A DNA stretch of 64,000 nucleotides from JBIKWM01 sp044356305 (GTDB lineage: Bacteria; Bacteroidota; Bacteroidia; UBA10329): NCBI GenBank assembly GCA_044356305.1, contig JBIKWM010000002.1, positions 232,081 to 296,080 on the forward strand. Direction: 5' to 3'. The translations under genes were made by a program, and so were the position numbers. How positions within the stretch are numbered: position 1 is the first letter of the stretch; each line of letters starts with the position of its first letter. Shown piece by piece: positions 25,611 through 32,961 of this stretch. The notes below the pieces were generated by a model, which saw nothing but the letters and a program-made list of their open reading frames with translations, had not been told where the DNA came from and searched no databases.

Positions 25611-27254
25611 TTATTTGGGTTCGAGCCTGAAATCGCGCACCGTGGTGCGGGTCTGCCCATCGGCTCCGGTGGGCACCTCCACGTTCTGTGTGAGGTCTTT
25701 GTAAGAAGCGGAGGTGATGACCACCTGATAGGTGTGGCCACCGGGCAGGGCCAGGAAATACTCCCCGTCCTCATCGCTCATCACAGAGTTCACCTCAGCC
25801 CCGTTCTCTTTTATGGTAAGCGTGGCCCGAACCCCATTCATTTCGTTGTTGGTCAGGGTGCCCTTGAGCAGCATCATGCCAGCGCCCTTCTCTTTGAGGA
25901 GGCCATCGCTCAGCACATCGTAGGCGGCCATGTCCACCGACAGGATATCAAACCGGCCGCTCTCGCTTTTTGTGCAGTAAAATGCGGTGCGGCCATCGGT
26001 GCTGAGGGTGAAGTCGAACTCATCGCCCGGGGTGTTTATGGGGTAGCCGAGGTTCTCGGGGGCGCTCCAGGAGCCGTCTTTCTGCCGCACGCTTTTGAAG
26101 ATGTCGTAGCCGCCCATGTTGCGGTGGCCCTGGCTGCTGAAGAACAGGGTCTTTCCATCGGGGTGGATGAATACGCTCTTCTCGTCCTCAATGGTGTTGA
26201 CCCCTTTCAGGTTCATGGGTTTTCCCCATCCATCGCCTTCCTTGATGCTCATGTAGATGTCGCCATTGCCCTGAGCCTTGCCGCCCACGCGCTCGCTCGC
26301 AAAGTAGATGGCGCGGCCATCGGCCGTGAGGCTGGCATAACTGTCCCAGTAGGTGCTGTTGACTGGAGATTTGAGGGCAACCGGGCTACCCCACTTCATC
26401 TGGGCGTGCATGCGGGCGGCATCGGCACTGCCCTCGGCCTGGGCATCCTTCACCTCTTGTGTGAGGCGGCACTTGCTCACGAAGATGTCGCCCCCGTTCT
26501 CGTTGCGGTACATGAATATCTGGCGCCCATCGGGGCTGATGCTGAGGCAGGCATCGTGGCCCGGGCCGTTTATACCGCCTTCGGCCCTGACGGCCGGGGC
26601 CCATCCGCCCAGGCTGTCGCTCCAGTAGGTTATGTACACATCCTCAAAATGGTCTCCATCGCCTTCATCCACCTTCACATTCTTTCCCTCGCCCGGCCTT
26701 CGCGAGGTGAATACCATCAGTTTGCCATCGGCCGTCACGCTGGGATGGTACTCATGATATTCAATGGTGTTGATGCTGCTGCCGGCAGGGACCACCTTCA
26801 CATTCACCGGGTGGTTCATCAGGTCGACCGTGGCGCGGCAGCGGGCCAGCAGTTCGGCCGCTTTCTCTATATCGTCCTTGCCTAGTTTGGGCTGGGCCAT
26901 ATACCGGTTCAGGTAATCAATGGCCTTCTGGTGCTTCTGCTTGGCGCGGTAGGCCAGGGCGTAATAGAACTTCACCTCAGGCTCGGCCAACGAGTCTGTC
27001 TCGGTAGCGCGGTCCAGATAAGGCAGCGACTCATCGGGCTGCTCGAGGGCCAGATGGCACTCGGCCATGCGCACATTGAGGGTCACATCAGTGCCGTGCT
27101 GGGCATACAGTTCCTTGTAAATGCGCAGGGCACCGCTGTAGTCGCCCTCGTTGTACTTCTTGCGGGCCAGCATCATCTGCACGGGATCGGGGCCAGCGCC
27201 AAGGGCCACAGAGGCCATGAGCACAAGTATGGAGGAGATGATTGTCCTGATCAT
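25611..27254 (-). CDS. Secreted TPR plus PD40 beta-propeller protein with carboxypeptidase-regulatory-like domain
   Basis: Signal peptide (TIISSILVLMASVALGAG), then TPRs (residues about 22-145), a WD40-like PD40/TolB-type propeller (HPSVTADGKLMVFTSRR, SISPDGRQIFMYRNE, SLTADGRAIYFASER, IHPDGKTLFFSSQGHRNMGG), and a C-terminal CarboxypepD_reg-like sandwich (EDGEYFLALPGG). This order is that of PorE and related periplasmic proteins of type IX secretion, but the OmpA-like peptidoglycan-binding domain is missing, so it may be a shortened paralogue. The start 27254 is fixed by the signal peptide and the promoter element at 27277. The longer frame from 27341 is rejected. Confidence 0.82.
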   Translation of the reverse strand: MIRTIISSILVLMASVALGAGPDPVQMMLARKKYNEGDYSGALRIYKELYAQHGTDVTLNVRMAECHLALEQPDESLPYLDRATETDSLAEPEVKFYYALAYRAKQKHQKAIDYLNRYMAQPKLGKDDIEKAAELLARCRATVDLMNHPVNVKVVPAGSSINTIEYHEYHPSVTADGKLMVFTSRRPGEGKNVKVDEGDGDHFEDVYITYWSDSLGGWAPAVRAEGGINGPGHDACLSISPDGRQIFMYRNENGGDIFVSKCRLTQEVKDAQAEGSADAARMHAQMKWGSPVALKSPVNSTYWDSYASLTADGRAIYFASERVGGKAQGNGDIYMSIKEGDGWGKPMNLKGVNTIEDEKSVFIHPDGKTLFFSSQGHRNMGGYDIFKSVRQKDGSWSAPENLGYPINTPGDEFDFTLSTDGRTAFYCTKSESGRFDILSVDMAAYDVLSDGLLKEKGAGMMLLKGTLTNNEMNGVRATLTIKENGAEVNSVMSDEDGEYFLALPGGHTYQVVITSASYKDLTQNVEVPTGADGQTRTTVRDFRLEPK

Positions 27255-27276
27255 GGTCGGGTGCGTATGGAAGTGC

Positions 27277-27284
27277 CGAAGATA
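27277..27284 (-). promoter_or_regulatory. -7 promoter element TATCTTCG for the PD40 gene
   Basis: Matches TAnnTTyG on the minus strand, 22 bp before the ATG at 27254. Confidence 0.5.
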
Positions 27285-27379
27285 AAGGCCCTGCCACAGA
27301 CCCACAGGGCACAAAAGGCGCACGGCCATGGGACTTATCACCCCACGGCCGCGGCACGTTGGTAAGAAGCCATGGATGA

Positions 27380-27973
27380 TCAGCTCATGCGCTTGATGCT
27401 ACAGCCCACCGACTTGGTGGTGGACGGGTCGGGCACCTTCCCCTGCTGTGTGGCATCGATGGCGTCCATCAGGTACTTCTTGGTGACTGCGGCCCTGTCG
27501 CGCTCATTATCGTCAATGGCGCCTTTGTACACCAGCTCCATCTTGCCGTTGAAAACGAATACGTCAGGGGTCTTGGTGGCCCCAAAGGCATCGGCCAGCT
27601 TGTGGCCCTCATCCACCAAGTAGGGGAAATCGGCATATCCCTTTTCCTTGGCGTGAAGGATCATCTGGTCGCGGCTGTCATCGCCCTGCCGCTTGGCCTC
27701 ATTGCTATTGATCAGAACAAAACCCATGTTGTTCTTCATGGCGTGTGCGTGCAGTTCGTTGTAGCGGTCCTCCCAGGCTATTACGAACGGGCAGGTGTTG
27801 CACGAGAAGATGACCACCAGGCCGTATTTGCCCTTTAGCTGGTCAAGCGTGATGGGCCGGTTGCTAAGGTCTTTCATGACATGGTCGGTCATGGGGGCTT
27901 TCTGGCCTAATTGCAGTGGGGTGACAGGAGTAAAGGCCATCAGACTGATGAGCGAGGCAAACAGGATTTTCAT
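27380..27973 (-). CDS. Periplasmic thioredoxin/redoxin family protein
   Basis: A 197-residue protein with a signal sequence (KILFASLISLMAF) and a redoxin fold. It has LDQLKGKYGLVVIFSCNTCPFV with the CxxC active site CNTC (around residue 60), the TPDVFVF cis-proline strand and a late cysteine (SVGCSIKRMS). It belongs to the AhpC/TSA-redoxin-like group found widely in Bacteroidota that reduces disulfides or peroxides in the periplasm. The partner is unknown. The gene stands alone on the minus strand, divergent from the YbhN-like gene. Confidence 0.85.
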   Translation of the reverse strand: MKILFASLISLMAFTPVTPLQLGQKAPMTDHVMKDLSNRPITLDQLKGKYGLVVIFSCNTCPFVIAWEDRYNELHAHAMKNNMGFVLINSNEAKRQGDDSRDQMILHAKEKGYADFPYLVDEGHKLADAFGATKTPDVFVFNGKMELVYKGAIDDNERDRAAVTKKYLMDAIDATQQGKVPDPSTTKSVGCSIKRMS

Positions 27974-28082
27974 AGCGGATAGGGTTTAAGAGGTTGAGGC
28001 GAAAGTAACAGGGGAGAGACCCTTGTGTTCGCAACGTATATCGGACCGGAACCCCTTTGCATTATCGCTACATTGCGGGCCC

Positions 28083-29264
28083 ATGGCGTTCCGCATCCAA
28101 GACCTGCTGCGCGAGCTCAATCCGAGGCGAATATTCCTGCCCATCCTTCTGGGTCTGGTGGTGGTGACCTACATGCTGTATGGCAACCTGACCAAGGTGC
28201 GCTACCGCCAAGTGGCCCAAGGAAAGGGCGACCACACCTGGGTGGACCTTAACCGCAACGGGCAGGCCGAGGACGCAGAGTATGTGGGCGCAGGTGCCGC
28301 TGGGGGCGACTTTCAGCGCATCACGTATCGCGATGTGCTGCGCGAGATAGACTGGACATGGGCCTCCACAGCCTGGATAGGCGTGGCGCTGCTCATGATG
28401 CTGCTGCGCGATGTGGCATACATGTACCGCATCAGGCTGTTGACCGATGGGGTGATCAAATGGCGCGACAGCTTCAATGTGATCATGCTGTGGGAGTTCG
28501 CATCGGCCGTTTCGCCCAGCATCGTGGGCGGCACGGCCGTGGCCCTTTTCATCATCAACCGCGAGGGGATCAACACGGGCAAGAGCGCGGCCATTGTGCT
28601 GACCACGGCCCTGCTCGATGAACTGTTCTATGTGCTCACGGTGCCCGTGGTGCTGCTAACGGTGAGCACCGCCACCCTATTTCCCGTTAGTCTGGAGAAG
28701 GAGTTCTTTGGCCTGACGCTGGGCACGGTGGGCATCTTTGTGTTTGCCTATGTGGTGCTTGCCGTGTACTCGGCCCTGCTCATATGGGGTGTGTTCATCA
28801 ATCCGAGGGGACTGAAATGGCTGGCCATCCGCATCGCCTCGTTGCCGGTGCTGCGCAGGTGGCGGCACGATGCGGTGCAGCTGGGCGATGAGATCATTGC
28901 CGCCTCGCACGAGTTCAGGGGCCGGGGCATCGTGTTCTGGCTCAAGGCATACGGGGCCACGGTGCTTAGCTGGACGGGAAGGTTCTGGGTGGTGAACTTC
29001 ATCATCCTGGCATTTACCCCCGTGGGCAGCCACATGCTGGTGTATGCAAGGCAGTTGGTGATGTTCGCCATTCTGCTGCTGAGCCCCACCCCGGGCGGCA
29101 GTGGCATAGCTGAGTTCGCCTTCAGCGGGTTCTTTCATGACATGATTCCCATTGGGCTGGCCGCCACGCTGGCGCTCATCTGGCGTCTCATCAGCTATTA
29201 CCCCTACCTGTTCATCGGCACCATTGTGCTGCCCCGATGGCTCAAGCGCAGATTTGCCAACTGA
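28083..29264 (+). CDS. YbhN/MprF-transmembrane-like (UPF0104) flippase-domain protein
   Basis: A 393-residue polytopic membrane protein with the lysylphosphatidylglycerol-synthase transmembrane fold. It starts with RIFLPILLGLVVVTYMLYG, has a periplasmic insert rich in charges, and shows the conserved core EFASAVSPSIVGG and LLSPTPGGSGIAEFAFSG (family motif PGGxGxxE). Members move or sense lipids; it lacks the catalytic MprF domain, so the substrate is unknown. The start is set at ATG 28083, after a CCCCTTTGCA promoter-like stretch. The TGA overlaps the ATG of the GNAT gene by 1 bp. Confidence 0.85.
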   Translation: MAFRIQDLLRELNPRRIFLPILLGLVVVTYMLYGNLTKVRYRQVAQGKGDHTWVDLNRNGQAEDAEYVGAGAAGGDFQRITYRDVLREIDWTWASTAWIGVALLMMLLRDVAYMYRIRLLTDGVIKWRDSFNVIMLWEFASAVSPSIVGGTAVALFIINREGINTGKSAAIVLTTALLDELFYVLTVPVVLLTVSTATLFPVSLEKEFFGLTLGTVGIFVFAYVVLAVYSALLIWGVFINPRGLKWLAIRIASLPVLRRWRHDAVQLGDEIIAASHEFRGRGIVFWLKAYGATVLSWTGRFWVVNFIILAFTPVGSHMLVYARQLVMFAILLLSPTPGGSGIAEFAFSGFFHDMIPIGLAATLALIWRLISYYPYLFIGTIVLPRWLKRRFAN

Positions 29265-29755
29265 TGAACCGCGTGCTACCGGCCACCGGGGCCCACCTGC
29301 CCGGCATATTGGCCATATTGAACCACATGATCCGCGATACAGATGCCATTTGGACCGAGGCGGAATGGGACCTGGCCCAGATCAGTGAATGGCACGGCCT
29401 GAGGCTGGCCTCGGGGTGCCCAGTGCTTGTGGCCGTTGATGGGGACCGCGCGCTGGGCTATGCCAGCTATGCGCAGTTCCGCGCCAAGGACGGTTACCGC
29501 CACACCATGGAGCACACCCTGTATGTGGCACCCGGGCAGCAGGGGGCCGGGGTGGGCTCGATGCTGATGGAGGCTCTGCTCTGCGAGGCCGGAAACAACG
29601 GTGTGCATGCCCTGGTGGCGGGCATTGATGCGGGCAACGCGGGCAGCATCCGTTTCCATGCCCGGCACGGATTTGCTGAGGTGGGCCGCATGCCGCAGGT
29701 GGGCATCAAGCATGGCCGCTGGCTCGACCTTGTGTTGATGCAGCGCCTGATATGA
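29264..29755 (+). CDS. GNAT family N-acetyltransferase (phosphinothricin-acetyltransferase-like)
   Basis: A 163-residue protein with an early AILNHMIRDTDAIW segment like that of the Pat/Bar subfamily. The acetyl-CoA motif A is LYVAPGQQGAGVGSMLM and motif B is NAGSIRFHARHGFAEVG. It should acetylate a small amine or amino acid analogue; the substrate is not known. The start ATG overlaps the stop of the membrane protein gene (TGATG), so they form one transcript. Confidence 0.88.
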   Translation: MNRVLPATGAHLPGILAILNHMIRDTDAIWTEAEWDLAQISEWHGLRLASGCPVLVAVDGDRALGYASYAQFRAKDGYRHTMEHTLYVAPGQQGAGVGSMLMEALLCEAGNNGVHALVAGIDAGNAGSIRFHARHGFAEVGRMPQVGIKHGRWLDLVLMQRLI

Positions 29756-29785
29756 AAGGGAATCGCGGCACCGCGCACCCGTGCC

Positions 29786-29799
29786 ATGTGACGTCACAT
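29786..29799. promoter_or_regulatory. 14-bp perfect palindrome ATGTGACGTCACAT, candidate operator
   Basis: It lies 22 bp before the aminotransferase ATG. The half-sites TGTGA/TCACA are like those of CRP/FNR regulators, but the spacer is 2 bp where CRP uses 6. Role inferred from symmetry and position only. Confidence 0.4.
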
Positions 29800-29821
29800 A
29801 AGAAGAACCTGAAAGAATAGG

Positions 29822-30988
29822 ATGATACCCGAACTGCGAAGCGATTTTCTGCTCAACCCCAATGTGCACCACCTCAACCATGGGTCGTTCGGGGCTTGCC
29901 CCAGGCCGGTGTTTGAAGAGTACCAACGCCTGCAGCTGGAGCTTGAGCGCGACACGGTGCAGGCCTTTGCCGTGCGCGGGCCTGAGAAGCTGGCACAGGC
30001 CCGCGAGGCCCTGGGCGCCTACATAGGCTGCCATGCCGATGATGTGGTGTATGTGACCAACCCGAGCTATGCCTTCAACATCATAGCCAAGAGCTTTCCC
30101 CTGTCCGAGGGCGATGAGATACTCACGACCGACCTCGAGTATGGGGCCATGGACCGTACCTGGCAGTATTACTGCCGCAAGGCCGGGGCCCGGTATGTGC
30201 GGATGCCGGTGCAACTGCCGGTGGCCGATAGCCAGACCATTGTGGATGACCTTTTCAGTGGCCTGAGCCCGCGCACCAGGGCGGTGTTCATAAGCCATAT
30301 AACAAGCACCACGGCCCTGCGGCTGCCCGTGGAGGCCATCTGCGCCCGCGCCAAAGAGCTGGGCCTCATCACCATGGTAGACAGTGCCCATGTGCCGGGC
30401 CACATACCCCTGGACCTGCGCACCCTCGGGGCCGACATATGCACCGGGGCCTGCCACAAGTGGATGCTTACACCCAAAGGCTCATCGTTTTTGTATGTGA
30501 AGCGCGAGCTGCAGCACATGTTCGACCCGCTCATCATCAGTTGGGGCTATGAGAGCACCATGCCATCGCACTCACAGTTCATTGACTGGCACCAGCTACA
30601 GGGCACGCGCGACATATCGGCCTTTTTGGCCACCCCCCGCGCCATACAGTACCTGAGTGACCACGACTGGCCCACCGTGGCGCGCACCTGCCGCCAGGCC
30701 GTGCAGGCCCACGCCCATGCCTTTGCCGAGGCCGCTGGCGGCATGCTGCTGGCGCCTGTCACCGATGAATTCATGGGACAGATGTGCAGCATACGCATAC
30801 ACTGCACCGACCCCATGGCCCTGCAGCGCCACCTCTATGCCCGCCACCGCATAGAGATACCCGTAATGCCGCACGGGGGCCACACGTACATCCGCTACAG
30901 CATCAATGCCTACAACACCGAGGCTGACCTGCAGGTGCTGTTTGCTGCGCTGCGCCAGACGAGGGCCGAGACGGGGCTGCTGGGGTGA
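29822..30988 (+). CDS. Class V aminotransferase, isopenicillin-N-epimerase-like
   Basis: A 388-residue PLP enzyme of the aminotransferase class V / cysteine desulfurase fold. It starts with HHLNHGSFGACPRPVFEEY, a phrase shared by isopenicillin-N epimerase-like proteins. The PLP Asp is in MVDSAHVPGH and the Schiff-base Lys in CTGACHKWMLTPKG. In non-producers such proteins likely act as epimerases or C-S/C-N lyases on small amino acids; no substrate can be assigned. A perfect palindrome precedes the gene. Its last 174 bp occur again at 31922-32095. Confidence 0.88.
   Translation: MIPELRSDFLLNPNVHHLNHGSFGACPRPVFEEYQRLQLELERDTVQAFAVRGPEKLAQAREALGAYIGCHADDVVYVTNPSYAFNIIAKSFPLSEGDEILTTDLEYGAMDRTWQYYCRKAGARYVRMPVQLPVADSQTIVDDLFSGLSPRTRAVFISHITSTTALRLPVEAICARAKELGLITMVDSAHVPGHIPLDLRTLGADICTGACHKWMLTPKGSSFLYVKRELQHMFDPLIISWGYESTMPSHSQFIDWHQLQGTRDISAFLATPRAIQYLSDHDWPTVARTCRQAVQAHAHAFAEAAGGMLLAPVTDEFMGQMCSIRIHCTDPMALQRHLYARHRIEIPVMPHGGHTYIRYSINAYNTEADLQVLFAALRQTRAETGLLG
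30815..30988 (+). repeat. Direct repeat, left copy (3' end of the aminotransferase gene)
   Basis: Identical in length and about 97% identical (5 differences, no gaps, counted by eye) to 31922-32095. Confidence 0.92.
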
Positions 30989-31067
30989 GCGTGAGAGAAC
31001 TGGGAAGGAAGAGCGGATAACAGGTGAATAGAAGCGGGAAGAGGAGGACAGGTGGCGGCCTCGCGGC

Positions 31068-31190
31068 TCAGGGTGCGGTGATGGCCGTGAGGGTGACGTT
31101 GAGGGTGGTGATGGTGCCGACCTTGACCTCCTGAGCGGTGATGGTGAGGGACTGATAGCCCTCGGCCTCGAAGAGGAGGTGGCCATCAAG
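31068..31190 (-). pseudogene. C-terminal remnant of a CarboxypepD_reg-like beta-sandwich protein
   Basis: The minus strand reads LELDGHLLFEAEGYQSLTIT, then EVKVGTITTLNVTLTAITAP and a TGA, the usual last strands of a carboxypeptidase-regulatory-like or PEGA-type domain. A stop lies just upstream in this frame, so only about 40 residues remain. A further decayed version of its end is seen at 32097-32140. The host gene is not in the window. Confidence 0.5.
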
Positions 31191-31409
31191 CTCGAGGATT
31201 ACCTAGACAAGGAGCGCGACACACAGTATCTGGCCGGGGTCGAGGCCTACGCCATCTGCCTCATCTACTACCGCATGATAGAGGCCGCTGCCAAGGCGGG
31301 CCTGCCCGGGGCCGATGAGCGTTACAACCGCCTCAAATCCCGCTTCATGGGCCAAGGCCCACAGGGCGGTGAGCAGCCAGAGGGCACCACGCCTCCCGTA
31401 AACCCCTGA
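31179..31409 (+). CDS. Small hypothetical protein (possibly a fragment)
   Basis: A 76-residue ORF with a GTG start and a helix-rich, amphipathic N-terminal part (IKLEDYLDKERDTQYL, AYAICLIYYRMIEAAAKAGL) and a Gly/Pro-rich tail. I do not recognise it. Its start overlaps the end of the minus-strand remnant, so it may be a fragment joined there by recombination. It lies inside the segment bounded by the two aminotransferase-end repeats. Confidence 0.4.
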   Translation: MAIKLEDYLDKERDTQYLAGVEAYAICLIYYRMIEAAAKAGLPGADERYNRLKSRFMGQGPQGGEQPEGTTPPVNP

Positions 31410-31428
31410 TCGCTGATGCGCCACCCCT

Positions 31429-31700
31429 CGAATATGATTCGGTTTCGGACCGGCCCAGTTCGGTCCGGAACCGATATCATTCGGTCGGCAACCGATATCC
31501 ATTCGGCAAAAGACCGAATTGGGGGGGTCATTCACCGAATTGCACCCCTTCGCAGACCGAATAGGGCCGGTCGGTTATCGATATCCATTCGGTTCCGGGC
31601 CGAATATGATTCGATAAAAAACCGAATCGAATTCAACAGAAAACCTAATTGCACCTCATTCCCTACCCCCCTTGTTCGGTTTTCGACCCCCTCCATTCGG
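31429..31700. repeat. Dense array of ATTCGG/CCGAAT dyads
   Basis: Ten exact copies of the hexamer ATTCGG or its complement occur in 264 bp, at 31437, 31479, 31501, 31514, 31535, 31557, 31587, 31600, 31622 and 31695. About one in eight kilobases... chance expectation would be far below one here. Many are paired as inverted repeats, for example ATTCGG-7 nt-CCGAAT at 31501-31519 and again at 31587-31605. Longer units also recur: CGAATATGATTCG twice (31430, 31601) and CGATATC(C)ATTCGG three times (31472, 31493, 31578). No protein-coding gene spans it. Confidence 0.85.
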
Positions 31701-31707
31701 TTTTGGA

Positions 31708-31744
31708 GGGGGGAGGGGGGGTACCCGAAGGGGGAGAGGGGGGG
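31708..31744 (+). other. G-quadruplex motif
   Basis: Four G-runs of 6, 7, 5 and 7 bases (31708-31713, 31715-31721, 31730-31734, 31738-31744) separated by loops of 1, 8 and 3 bases. C-rich stretches just before and after could pair with it. Confidence 0.75.
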
Positions 31745-31812
31745 TCAAACACCCCCCTCCCGAACCGCAAAGTCTGCGACATTCTGACACACCTCCACCA
31801 CCCACCAAAGCC

Positions 31813-31924
31813 ATGACTCCCGACCAGCAAGAGGCCTATGAGCGCATGAAGGCCAACATCGAATAGTTGAGTCAGCTCATCACGCGCGTTGACACCCTGC
31901 ACCCGCGCACCACCCTCACCGATG
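31813..31924 (+). pseudogene. Small ORF interrupted by an amber codon
   Basis: The frame reads MTPDQQEAYERMKANIE, then TAG (31864-31866), then LSQLITRVDTLHPRTTL, after which the aminotransferase repeat begins. A single CAG-to-TAG change would explain the stop, so this looks like the broken start of a small helical protein whose 3' end was replaced. Family not recognised. Confidence 0.45.
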
Positions 31925-32095
31925 GCCCTACAGCGCCACCTGTATGCCCGCCACCGCATAGAGATACCCGTAATGCCGCACGGGGGCCACACGTACATCC
32001 GCTACAGCATCAATGCCTACAACACCGAGGCTGACCTGCAGGCGCTGTTTGCTGCGCTGCGCCAGACGAGGGCCGAGACAAGGCTGCTGGGGTGA
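31922..32095 (+). pseudogene. Direct repeat, right copy: duplicated aminotransferase C-terminus
   Basis: Codes for the last 57 residues of the aminotransferase with the same stop codon. Differences from the left copy include one Val-to-Ala change and a GG-to-AA change near the end (Gly to Arg). It has no start or PLP site and cannot be functional. High identity means the duplication is recent. Confidence 0.88.
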
Positions 32096-32295
32096 GCAGC
32101 GTTAAGATGGTGAAGGTGCCTACCTTGACCCATTCTCCACTCACACCGCTCGCCTGAGCTATTTTCCCGGAGGAACATTTGTGCGGGCTAAGCTCCCGCT
32201 GTCTGGAGCAGCGTGGATATCTCAATTCAGCAAAGGGCTGTTTCAGTCTGCTATATCGCCCACATGGCGATAAGATGTGTACTTGTCAAAGTCCC
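32096..32295. other. Intergenic remnant region
   Basis: 32100-32130 resembles 31097-31128 (about 80% by eye), the tail of the minus-strand CarboxypepD-like remnant, so the duplication extends past the aminotransferase stop with a deletion of about 100 bp. Nothing else is recognised up to the WbqC-like gene. Confidence 0.5.
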
Positions 32296-32886
32296 TCAAG
32301 GACCTATCGGAAGCAGATGCCCGGCATACTGCCTGCCGGTGCAGAACAGCAGGTCAAGCACGCTCAGGTCAGGCTCAAAAGGGAAGCGGTCGGCCCATAC
32401 CTGCCGGTAGGGCAGTAAGCGCAGCGGGTCGGCAAAAGGGCGGTCATGGAGGTCCCAAGGGTTTATCTGGGTCTGGTGCAGGTCTGTCTGCGCCACAGGT
32501 CTCAGGGCCATCAGGCGCAGCACTGCCGCAAGGCTCTGGGCATTCAGGTCTGTCAGATGCTGCTGGGGATTCTGCGGCAGGATAACACCGCGTATCTCAT
32601 CCTCAAAAAACTCAAAATAGGGCGAGTTACGGTAGGCCGATGTCAGCGCCCGCCAGTGCCGCATCCGCCACGGTTGGCTGTCATCCACAATGATCTCCCC
32701 AATGTCCGAATGGTTATGGAAGCGCCTGAGCGGCACCCCGAGCTGCATCGGTCCGTTGGCCCCGAGTATGATGCACCGATTTCGTATGCTCTGCCGCACA
32801 AATCTGCCCGTGGGGGCCACCGGGTGCCCCGCCAAATGGTGCGACACCCACGATATGGGCGGGAAATAGGCGCTGGGCAGCAACAT
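32296..32886 (-). CDS. WbqC-like family protein
   Basis: A 196-residue protein starting MLLPSAYFPPISWVSHHL, with NRCIILGANGPMQLGVPL, WRMRHWRALTSAYRNSPYFEFF and a final DLLFCTGRQYAG, the order of motifs in the WbqC family. WbqC proteins are found in O-antigen and glycan loci and are thought to act on sugar-linked amino groups; biochemical data are limited. The start ATG 32886 lies only 4 bp below a -7 element, so the mRNA should be leaderless. A longer frame starting at 32970 runs into the divergent gene and is rejected. Confidence 0.8.
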   Translation of the reverse strand: MLLPSAYFPPISWVSHHLAGHPVAPTGRFVRQSIRNRCIILGANGPMQLGVPLRRFHNHSDIGEIIVDDSQPWRMRHWRALTSAYRNSPYFEFFEDEIRGVILPQNPQQHLTDLNAQSLAAVLRLMALRPVAQTDLHQTQINPWDLHDRPFADPLRLLPYRQVWADRFPFEPDLSVLDLLFCTGRQYAGHLLPIGP

Positions 32887-32890
32887 GCCG

Positions 32891-32898
32891 CGAATGTA
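32891..32898 (-). promoter_or_regulatory. -7 promoter element TACATTCG for the WbqC-like gene
   Basis: Matches TAnnTTyG with 4 bp to the ATG, predicting a leaderless mRNA. Confidence 0.55.
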
Positions 32899-32961
32899 GC
32901 CGTGCGCCAAGCCCGTTCTTTTGCGTACTTCGGGGCGCATAGTCCCGCTATACAATTCGCA

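Noticed and set aside
25734..26885. 383-codon plus-strand frame opposite the PD40 gene
   Set aside because: Shadow of the propeller repeats on the other strand.
29276..30457. 393-codon minus-strand frame opposite GNAT and aminotransferase genes
   Set aside because: It spans two recognised genes and the palindromic gap between them; no homology-like motif.
31429..31700. CRISPR array
   Set aside because: The repeats are short dyads with irregular spacing and there are no uniform spacers or cas genes.
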